IMG/VR virus record: IMGVR_UViG_3300010885_027908
Location: 1 to 38,073 of that record
DNA length: 38,073 bases
Direction: 5' to 3' (one strand)
From: a virus
Both the position numbers and the translations under genes were made by a program. Shown in pieces: positions 5,734-11,973 of this stretch. The stretch's first letter is position 1. The number at the start of each line of letters is the position of its first letter. The notes below the pieces were generated by a model. It did no database searches, was not told the DNA's origin, and worked only from the letters and a program-made list of their open reading frames with translations.

Positions 5734-5768
5734 TTGCTTTAGGCAATTTTTGCCCATACACTTTTAAT
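5734..5768 (+). promoter_or_regulatory. Palindromic promoter B, leading straight into the phosphoesterase gene
   Basis: TTGCTT (5734-5739), the perfect inverted repeat GGCAA-TTT-TTGCC (5742-5754), then CATACACT (5755-5762), and ATG at 5769. Spacing and sequence copy promoter A at 4612-4648 almost base for base, again with no ribosome site. Confidence 0.6.
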
Positions 5769-6731
5769 ATGAGTGATGAAAATAAGAAAATGCAAATGCT
5801 AAACGAGCTTCGCGATTTAGCTTCTGAATTAAAACGCGCTCCGACAATGAATGAATATATAAAAGCCTATGGGCATACGAGACATTTTATCTCGATTATG
5901 TTTGGCGGATTTTCTCCCCTGCTTCAGTCGTTAGGACTAACACCACACAAGGCAAAGAAAATTGATGATTCTATTTTTGAAGTTAAAGACATAGAGTCGC
6001 ACTTAAATAAATACAATCAAGAGTCGGACATAATTGACCCAGTAAAAGTTTCATCGAATAACTGGTGTGTCGTTTCTGATGTCCATTACCCTTTTCATCA
6101 TGAGAAAAAGCTAGAAGAGTTTTTCCAGAGAGCCGAAAAGAAAAAATATGATTTGTGGATATTAAATGGAGACGTACGCGACATGTATTCTCACGCTAAA
6201 TTTCCGCGTTCTCATAATATTTTTACACCTAGAGAAGAGAATACACTTGGCAGAAAATTAACCGAAGAGTTCTGGGCAAGAGCTAAAAAGATAAACCCTA
6301 AAGCTAGACTTTTTTTGACAATGGGGAACCATTCAGTCAGACCAATGAAAAGAATTATGGAAGAGTATCCAGAGGCCGAAGATTGGATTGCTGAAGCAAT
6401 GAAACGAGAGTTTTCGTTTGATGGCGTGACGACTCTTTTTAATTCAAGAGACTTTATTTTGTTGAATGAAGAAATTGCAGTTTTTCATGGTTACAAAATG
6501 AAGCTCGGAGATCATAGAGATCAACATTTAATGAGTTGCATAACAGGTCACACACATAGACCGGGAATTGTTTACCGTAGAATGTTTAACAAAATTATTT
6601 TTGAAGCTAATTCGGGCTTTATGGGAAACCCAGCGGCGAAAGGATTAACCTACACTTCGTCAAAATTGACAGAATGGGTCAATGGCTTTCTTGAAGGTGA
6701 TGAGTTCGGCCCTAGATTTATTGCACTATAG
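5769..6731 (+). CDS. Calcineurin-like metallophosphoesterase with N-terminal DNA-binding repeat
   Basis: A 320-residue two-part protein. Residues 12-58 (ELRDLASELKRAPTMNEYIK...FGGFSPLLQSLGL) match the helical repeat found in homing-endonuclease-associated proteins. Residues 98-300 are a metallophosphoesterase: SDVHYP (D104, H106), NGDV (D135), GNHS (N187, H188), FHG (H240) and GHTH (H261, H263). All metal ligands are present, so it should be active on phosphodiesters or phosphomonoesters, possibly nucleic acid given the DNA-binding part. It starts directly behind palindromic promoter B. It could be a nuclease or an enzyme that removes a defence signalling nucleotide; sequence alone does not decide. 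Confidence 0.85.
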   Translation: MSDENKKMQMLNELRDLASELKRAPTMNEYIKAYGHTRHFISIMFGGFSPLLQSLGLTPHKAKKIDDSIFEVKDIESHLNKYNQESDIIDPVKVSSNNWCVVSDVHYPFHHEKKLEEFFQRAEKKKYDLWILNGDVRDMYSHAKFPRSHNIFTPREENTLGRKLTEEFWARAKKINPKARLFLTMGNHSVRPMKRIMEEYPEAEDWIAEAMKREFSFDGVTTLFNSRDFILLNEEIAVFHGYKMKLGDHRDQHLMSCITGHTHRPGIVYRRMFNKIIFEANSGFMGNPAAKGLTYTSSKLTEWVNGFLEGDEFGPRFIAL

Positions 6732-6766
6732 CTTGCCTCATGCTAACCGTATATTATTTAGAAAAC

Positions 6767-6832
6767 ATGCAATTTATTGAACATTGGAAAAACTCACAGC
6801 GCGGGTCTATTTCTCGCCATAAAAAACCATGA
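6767..6832 (+). CDS. Possible 21-residue peptide
   Basis: MQFIEHWKNSQRGSISRHKKP, basic, ending in an ATGA overlap with the next small frame. There is no clear ribosome site. It fills part of the gap after the phosphoesterase and may just be a coupling leader. Weak. Confidence 0.2.
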   Translation: MQFIEHWKNSQRGSISRHKKP

Positions 6833-6924
6833 GCGATTCAGACGCTTTCGAGCTTTTTTGCGCTCTTAGTATTTTTTTATTATTATTCTTATTTGATGAC
6901 GAGGAACCTAGTGACGAGGATTAG
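6829..6924 (+). CDS. Possible 31-residue membrane peptide
   Basis: MSDSDAFELFCALSIFLLLFLFDDEEPSDED has an acidic start, a short hydrophobic span and a strongly acidic end. It overlaps the preceding 21-residue frame at ATGA and runs 17 bases into the convergent gene at 6908. No ribosome site. The composition looks like a real small membrane protein, but evidence is thin. Confidence 0.35.
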   Translation: MSDSDAFELFCALSIFLLLFLFDDEEPSDED

Positions 6925-7093
6925 ATTCAATTAATCGGTCTACTTTGTTCTCGATTCGATCAAGTCTATCCACAATTGAGTCTTTGACGCTTTCTTTAGT
7001 TGCAAAGGTATTATAAGAAAACGTCACAACACCAACGCAAAGAACAACCACAAAAATAACAAACTCTATCCATTTAATTTGGCGTTCATTCAT
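6908..7093 (-). CDS. Small membrane protein with coiled-coil tail, last gene of the lysis cassette
   Basis: A 61-residue protein with one membrane span (FVIFVVVLCVGVVTFSYNTF, residues 12-31) and a heptad tail (VDRLDRIENKVDRLIE). It starts in an ATGA overlap with the lipoprotein gene. An inner-membrane protein with a periplasmic coiled coil next to a lipoprotein is the layout of two-component spanins, so it may be the inner spanin, though it is shorter than most. A holin-associated protein is another possibility. Confidence 0.6.
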   Translation of the reverse strand: MNERQIKWIEFVIFVVVLCVGVVTFSYNTFATKESVKDSIVDRLDRIENKVDRLIESNPRH

Positions 7094-7392
7094 GAGTCGC
7101 GCCTCTTAGCAATGAAGCCGATTTCAATTAAAGACTTTCTAATTTCTGGCTTTGTTAAATCATACTCGTCGGTTTTATCTTCCCAACAAGTAAACAATTT
7201 AAAAGCGCCGCACTTATATGGTGTTTTGTAATGATAAATAAAACTAGGTTTGTCCATTGCTAGGCGCAGGGTTCTGTCCTTGAGCGGCGGAACAATATAG
7301 CTGTACGATGCCAGTGAGGCGCAACCGTAAAGAGTATAAGCGAGCATCGTCGATACTGTCGTAATCTTTAGAAAGTTCTTGAGCATAGTCAT
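7090..7392 (-). CDS. Predicted lipoprotein, outer-membrane spanin candidate
   Basis: A 100-residue protein with a signal peptide (MTMLKNFLKITTVSTMLAYT) and the lipobox LYGC, giving a lipidated cysteine at residue 24. The mature part has two further cysteines (YKCGAF and FTCWED) that may form a disulfide. It overlaps the upstream frame by 149 bases in another register, recalling the embedded Rz/Rz1 arrangement, and is followed by a membrane coiled-coil protein. A spanin would fuse inner and outer membranes at lysis. An exclusion lipoprotein cannot be excluded. Confidence 0.6.
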   Translation of the reverse strand: MTMLKNFLKITTVSTMLAYTLYGCASLASYSYIVPPLKDRTLRLAMDKPSFIYHYKTPYKCGAFKLFTCWEDKTDEYDLTKPEIRKSLIEIGFIAKRRDS

Positions 7393-7489
7393 TTTGCAAT
7401 CCGAGAATTTCTTTTTTAATTTTATCTTGATCGAGTCTATCTAAGAACTTCAACCCGACCAAAATAATTTCTAAAATTGTTTGTGTCAT
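7244..7489 (-). CDS. Hypothetical lysis-cassette protein overlapping the lipoprotein gene
   Basis: An 81-residue frame whose ATG follows directly after the stop of the holin candidate. It has an amphipathic N-terminus (TILEIILVGLKFLDRL), a charged helical middle, and a tail GQNPAPSNGQT. It lacks a convincing membrane span, so it is not a classical Rz. The second half is read from the same DNA as the lipoprotein signal peptide. Adjacency suggests translation, but no family is recognised. Confidence 0.5.
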   Translation of the reverse strand: MTQTILEIILVGLKFLDRLDQDKIKKEILGLQNDYAQELSKDYDSIDDARLYSLRLRLTGIVQLYCSAAQGQNPAPSNGQT

Positions 7490-7699
7490 TTATTTTAAGT
7501 TTTGTGGCAAAACTTTGTCTAAAAGATTAGCAAGACCGGCGCAAATGTCTGCGATTTTTGCAAGAGTAGCAGAAATCAAATGAGCAATAGAAAGAGGCTT
7601 TTCGCTTTTAATAAGACGAAGTCCAGCTTCTAAAACGATGGCAATAATGCCAGCTTGCCCACTTGCAGAATGAATGATTGAGTTAATTTGATCTAACAT
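7490..7699 (-). CDS. Holin candidate
   Basis: A 69-residue protein with two mostly apolar helices (SGQAGIIAIVLEAGLRLI and LSIAHLISATLAKIADICAGLANLL) joined by a short charged turn. AAGGAG lies 7 bases before the start. It directly follows the endolysin gene, and since that enzyme has no export signal a holin is needed nearby. The helices carry a few charges, so this is inferred from position and size rather than from a family motif. Confidence 0.45.
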   Translation of the reverse strand: MLDQINSIIHSASGQAGIIAIVLEAGLRLIKSEKPLSIAHLISATLAKIADICAGLANLLDKVLPQNLK

Positions 7700-7786
7700 G
7701 TTATTTCTCCTTATAAGTTAAAGGGCACTTCCATCCTTGGAATTAACCCCCTGTGTAGTTTACGGACGCGGTCAAGAATCGTCAAA

Positions 7787-8170
7787 TTATGGAATAAAGA
7801 ACCTTTTACCACTTAATGGCGAACTGCATTGAAAGTGCACCCAAGTTGGGGTGTAAGCAAAGTCCTCACACCATAAACCAATCACTTCAAGCGCTTTTAC
7901 GTTCTGTTTTATCCAAGCTTTAAGCTCGCCGTCACAATCTTTAATGTCACAAGCAAGGCCAGCAAGATGCTTTGAATGTTTTGCATTAGTTTTTTTTTGA
8001 GCAATTAACAAATCTTGATCGCTCTCAGAACGTAGCCCGCTGGTTACAACCATAGGCTTTCCATAAGCGTTTCTAATTTCATTTATTCTTTGCAATAAAA
8101 TAGATAAGTTTTTATCTATGATTAAGCTTGTCTTGTAATCGTGAGGGTTAAGCTCGCGAATGGTAATCAT
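7787..8170 (-). CDS. Endolysin, M15-type peptidoglycan peptidase
   Basis: A 127-residue single-domain enzyme. VVTSGLRSESDQ (R47), AKHSKHLAGLACDIKD with zinc ligands H68 and D75, and WVHFQC with H112 match the peptidase M15 family (D-Ala-D-Ala carboxypeptidase or L-Ala-D-Glu endopeptidase) used by many phages to cut cell-wall peptides. There is no signal sequence and no separate wall-binding domain, as usual for phages of Gram-negative hosts. The start overlaps the previous gene by 4 bases. The peptide bond cut is not determined. Confidence 0.85.
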   Translation of the reverse strand: MITIRELNPHDYKTSLIIDKNLSILLQRINEIRNAYGKPMVVTSGLRSESDQDLLIAQKKTNAKHSKHLAGLACDIKDCDGELKAWIKQNVKALEVIGLWCEDFAYTPTWVHFQCSSPLSGKRFFIP

Positions 8171-8469
8171 GGCGAGTTAATAAATCTAACATAACTATAG
8201 ACCAAAGTCCCACCGCTGTTGTCTGTAATATTTACCGAAGAACTTGGGGGAATATATACAACCGAAGTTTGTGATATTTGAGTACCACTATAAGTCGCAC
8301 CAGTTGAAAACTTCCATCCGCCACCGGCGGTAGTGGCATTCATTGAAAAACTTAAAATTATATACTCGTTAGCGGCCGCAGTTATGGTCGCAACCGTACC
8401 ACCAGCCAAAGACCCACCAGTACCACCGTTTATTTTTATTGTGCTATTAGAATTAAAATTAGTAATCAT
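8167..8469 (-). CDS. Small virion-type beta protein
   Basis: A 100-residue protein starting MITNFNSNSTIKINGG. The ATG at 8469 has GGAGG 8 bases upstream, and its TAATG overlap with the preceding stop supports this over an earlier in-frame start. It is rich in Thr, Ser, Gly and Asn with short beta strands, as in fibre or decoration proteins. It lies between tail tip genes and the endolysin, so it is probably a minor structural or fibre-associated protein. No family recognised. Confidence 0.65.
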   Translation of the reverse strand: MITNFNSNSTIKINGGTGGSLAGGTVATITAAANEYIILSFSMNATTAGGGWKFSTGATYSGTQISQTSVVYIPPSSSVNITDNSGGTLVYSYVRFINSP

Positions 8470-9017
8470 TAACGAGGCCTCCAAAAAATTGTCACAATTA
8501 AATCACTTGCTCCTGTTTGTACGCTAGTCACATCAAAGCGAAGCTTATCGCCAGCCGTAAAGTTCACCGTTGATAAAACAGGTCGAGTACATCCAGTTGG
8601 TAGCGTACCATCTACACCGTTAATATCAAACTGCGCATTTGCTGGCGCGGCACTCGTTACGCTTGGAAGCGTTGAGAAAATAGTAGTGTAAGATGAAGAA
8701 CCCGCCGATGCTTTTTTAATATCAACGGTTGTGGTTCCGCTTGACCCTTGAGTTCCGCTATATACGCGCACGTTAACGATTTGAGAGTTATAATCGAAAG
8801 TTTCAAATGGGCCCAATCCCGTTGCTGGTAAGGTTGCTAAAAATGTGGCGTTACCATAAGCGCCAGCCATTCCAAAATAGAATGGAAAATATTGATAAGT
8901 ATTAATGAAGTTAATCGAAGCCCCAAAGCGCTGGAGTAGGTCTTCACTGATTGCGCTTCGGAATTGCGATCCTTCAATATAAATCGTGTTTCTTGCTGGT
9001 GTAACTGGTGTTGCCAT
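8469..9017 (-). CDS. Minor structural protein, beta-sandwich type
   Basis: A 182-residue protein with an ordinary phage structural composition. The C-terminal half (TTVDIKKA...AQFDINGVDGTLPTGCTRPVLSTVNFTAGDKLRFDVTSVQTGASDLIVTIFWRP) resembles a jelly-roll module, common in phage tail or fibre genes, in which hydrophobic strands end in a VTIFW-type edge. It lies directly downstream of the tail tip gene. Probably a host-contact or decoration protein. The exact role is not visible. Confidence 0.65.
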   Translation of the reverse strand: MATPVTPARNTIYIEGSQFRSAISEDLLQRFGASINFINTYQYFPFYFGMAGAYGNATFLATLPATGLGPFETFDYNSQIVNVRVYSGTQGSSGTTTVDIKKASAGSSSYTTIFSTLPSVTSAAPANAQFDINGVDGTLPTGCTRPVLSTVNFTAGDKLRFDVTSVQTGASDLIVTIFWRPR

Positions 9018-9026
9018 TATTGCCCC

Positions 9027-11525
9027 TTATCCATAAATTCTATACCCCGCGCCCTTGTCTGCAAAGCCTACCAGCTCAACATAGTAACCGCTAGTGGGAG
9101 TGAATCCTAAAGTTGATTGAACCGTCACAGTGTTAGAAGTGCTATTAACGGCAGAAATTAAAACCGAACCGCTTATGGTAGAAAAATCATTGCTTCTTAC
9201 ATAAATAGCAGCGCCCACATTAAATTTTGAAATGTCACCCGATGATACTGTAAACACAGTATTAGACGCGCCGCTCACGATTGCAATGGTTGGGTCAGCA
9301 AACCCATGAATGGCTTTATACAATGAATTTATTCCCGCATTTGTACTCGTTGGGTATTCCGGAATTTCCACAATCATTCCAGACGTGGGCGTAAAAGATA
9401 AAGGGCTTGAAAGGTTAAGTGTGTAAGGAATAATCGAATTGTCCGTTCCAGATAAAACAGCTTCACTGGACGCGCTAAAATCGTCCGCCCTTACCCTGAT
9501 TGTTTGCCCGATATAATCTTTCCACTTTAAAGTTTCGTCCGCGCTAGTCGCGTTGTAGCTTGAATCAACTTTAATTGAGGTCGTAGTAGAAACACCACTA
9601 GCGGAAACAATGCTTGAAGGTGAAACGGTTCCAAACCTGTCAGCCGCCGAGCCTGTAATTCCAGAAACAAGTTTAAGCGTAACCTCGCCCGTTTTTAAAT
9701 CTAATGATCTGTCGGTTACTTCATAAAGCTGAGTTCCAAGATTTCGAAGCCCAGTATTGAAATCAGTTATTTGCAAATATCCATTGTCTTGAAGTGCTAT
9801 CACATCGCCAGCTTCAATGCGTGAACCGACTTGGAAGTTTACTTTTAAAGCAATTTCATAAGCTGCGCGTTTATATCTATTTAGTAAGTTAGTGGATACT
9901 TTAGAAACTAGCGTTGCAGCCCCTAAACTTGTTTTTAATCCTTGTGAATTAATTGGAAGCAAAGACAAAATGCCGATCAAGTTTAATGAAGTCGTATCAA
10001 GTGAACGCAAAACGCTTTGATAAGTCGAATTGTCATCCATCACATCGTATTGAAATTGTATTTGATTAAAAAACTTACGACTATTTAATCCGCGTGTGTT
10101 TGTAATGTTTTCAGCGCCGATGATATTACCAAGGTTTAAAAACTGAAGGTTAACGGTAGCGATCGGTGCTTTGGTTTCGTTAACTGAAAGCTGACCATAA
10201 CGAGTAAGTGAATAGCAACCAACTGGATAGTAAAGTTGCTGCTCGATAAAGTCTTTACCAACTTGCTGTTCATTTATATAAAGGTTCATTACATAAACGC
10301 CAGTGTTAAGATAGTTGTCTCTTAAATCTTCATGACCCGCAACGTCCACATCTTTCGGTGAAAGTTTAAGCCCCATGGCGGTCGGTAAAGTGTCGTATTT
10401 AGAACGAAGAGCTATTGCAAGAGAGCCGCCCGTTTCTAGCGTTAAAGTGCTAGTAATTCTTAAAACGCCATTCGGTTGATTTGTTGTGTCTTCGATTGTT
10501 GTAATTCTGTAAGTGCCATTGTTACCAGACACCGAACCCGAAACGGTAACATAGTCTCCAATAGTTAAACCATAGTCATCAGTTGCACTTTTACCAATCG
10601 GCAAAACAACGGCATTCGTGACGCCTGAACCTGTGATTAAATTAGTTCCCACCGCTTGGGGTGTTAACCCTGTAATGTATGGGCCGTTCCAACCTGATAA
10701 CATTAGTTTAAGAGCAAGCGTTAAAGGGTGGCCATTAATCTGACAAGTATGTGTCGTTTCAGTAGACGTTGCATGAGTGGCCGCCGTGGTTCCTCTTGCG
10801 CCTCTTAACGCCGCATTAATTTGCGTGACCGTACTTGTTGTATATTGAATGACTTCGTTTTCCATTGTGCAATAAAGAGTCACATTTGAATCATAAGTTG
10901 AGTCTGGCCCAAGTATCGGCTGATAAAATAAACTTGCGTCATTTGTTGGGATAGTTAACGTCGAGGCGTTCACAATGCTTGACGAGTTAGTTTTTTGAAC
11001 TTGAAAAATTGCTTGTCTTCTTTTTTGATTGGCATCACCGATCGAGAACGTCACCATTCCCGATTGTGTTTGTACGTTGTTAATAATGCCGCGAAATGCA
11101 ACATAGTAATCTTGCGGGTAAGAAGTGTTAGCAAAGCCCACGCGCACAATGCAAGCTCGCCCCATTGTTTCGTTGATTATTGTACCACCAGTTCCAACAA
11201 GGTTCGATATTTCTGCATTCTTATCAATCATCACAACCGAGAATGTAGACGTTGACGCTCGCCCTTGCTCTGGCTCTAATCGCTGGGAAATAGTCATCGA
11301 ACTTTTATCTGAAATGTAAACTTTATTATTCGGAACCTGAACCGATGCCCCGTAATAAAGCCCAGTCCCACCATAAACATAAGGGTCGCCATAAACCAGC
11401 TTATGAAAAGTTGGTTGCAAAGAATAAACATAGGGAACGCCTTCAATTTCAAAAACGATATTTAATTGTTTTGAAACCGAAGCAAGACCAAGTTTATAAT
11501 TTGTAGGGTAGTTGCTTGTTGGCAT
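9027..11525 (-). CDS. Large tail tip / hub protein
   Basis: An 832-residue protein. The first 300 residues (SSMTISQRLEPEQGRASTSTFSVVMIDKNAEI...GRACIVRVGF...FRGIINNVQTQSGMVTFSIGDANQKRRQ) resemble hub domains of tail baseplate proteins. The middle includes a segment with GDYVTVSGSVSGNNGTYRIT, an insertion-like beta domain. The end has repeated strands (QTIRVRADDFS and AIYVRSNDFS) that look like duplicated small modules. It follows the tape measure and fibre genes, which suits the distal tail tip that meets the receptor. No catalytic motif seen. Confidence 0.7.
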   Translation of the reverse strand: MPTSNYPTNYKLGLASVSKQLNIVFEIEGVPYVYSLQPTFHKLVYGDPYVYGGTGLYYGASVQVPNNKVYISDKSSMTISQRLEPEQGRASTSTFSVVMIDKNAEISNLVGTGGTIINETMGRACIVRVGFANTSYPQDYYVAFRGIINNVQTQSGMVTFSIGDANQKRRQAIFQVQKTNSSSIVNASTLTIPTNDASLFYQPILGPDSTYDSNVTLYCTMENEVIQYTTSTVTQINAALRGARGTTAATHATSTETTHTCQINGHPLTLALKLMLSGWNGPYITGLTPQAVGTNLITGSGVTNAVVLPIGKSATDDYGLTIGDYVTVSGSVSGNNGTYRITTIEDTTNQPNGVLRITSTLTLETGGSLAIALRSKYDTLPTAMGLKLSPKDVDVAGHEDLRDNYLNTGVYVMNLYINEQQVGKDFIEQQLYYPVGCYSLTRYGQLSVNETKAPIATVNLQFLNLGNIIGAENITNTRGLNSRKFFNQIQFQYDVMDDNSTYQSVLRSLDTTSLNLIGILSLLPINSQGLKTSLGAATLVSKVSTNLLNRYKRAAYEIALKVNFQVGSRIEAGDVIALQDNGYLQITDFNTGLRNLGTQLYEVTDRSLDLKTGEVTLKLVSGITGSAADRFGTVSPSSIVSASGVSTTTSIKVDSSYNATSADETLKWKDYIGQTIRVRADDFSASSEAVLSGTDNSIIPYTLNLSSPLSFTPTSGMIVEIPEYPTSTNAGINSLYKAIHGFADPTIAIVSGASNTVFTVSSGDISKFNVGAAIYVRSNDFSTISGSVLISAVNSTSNTVTVQSTLGFTPTSGYYVELVGFADKGAGYRIYG

Positions 11526-11528
11526 TTA

Positions 11529-11972
11529 TTATGGCTTTACTGGTTTTGGATATTTTAATTTTACAGCTAACCTAGCTGCGTGAAGTTCGTCTAACGCTTC
11601 TTGACCGCCATCAAAGAAAGCATTTAAAAATGCGCCTAAATTGGGATATTCTGCGATTCTTGAAGCAATACACAAATCAAGATCATGCTCGTAAGTGACG
11701 TCTGTAATATCGAAAGAATAATCTGCTTTTAATTTTACCCAATGAACTAATTCACCGCTTACTTCGTCTAGTCTATCTTCACTGTCAATCACATCGTCAA
11801 TGTCGTAAGCTTCGACCCATGAAGGTGAGTCGCCAGTCTTTTCTAATTGCCATCGCTCAGGTTTACCCCAAGTGTTTAATCTTATCCACTCGTTAATGTG
11901 TGGGGTTGGGTCTTCAACTTCCAACCAATTTGTTTCAATTCCTAATTTGTTTTTTATGCTAATTTTTTTCAT
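11529..11972 (-). CDS. Hypothetical tail-region protein
   Basis: A 147-residue acidic protein (MKKISIKNKLGIETNW...) with a tryptophan-rich first half (NEWIRLNTWGKPERWQLEK, SPSWVEAYD) and a helical second half. It sits between the 854-residue fibre and the tail hub. Position and size fit a fibre chaperone or adaptor, but I do not recognise a family. Intergenic gaps are 1-3 bases on each side, so it is part of the late operon. Confidence 0.6.
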   Translation of the reverse strand: MKKISIKNKLGIETNWLEVEDPTPHINEWIRLNTWGKPERWQLEKTGDSPSWVEAYDIDDVIDSEDRLDEVSGELVHWVKLKADYSFDITDVTYEHDLDLCIASRIAEYPNLGAFLNAFFDGGQEALDELHAARLAVKLKYPKPVKP

Positions 11973-11973
11973 A

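Noticed and set aside
10995-11319. Plus-strand frames opposite the tail hub gene
   Set aside because: They are shadows of a long, well-formed minus-strand gene, with no ribosome sites or family patterns. Similar shadows opposite the other late genes were left out for the same reason.
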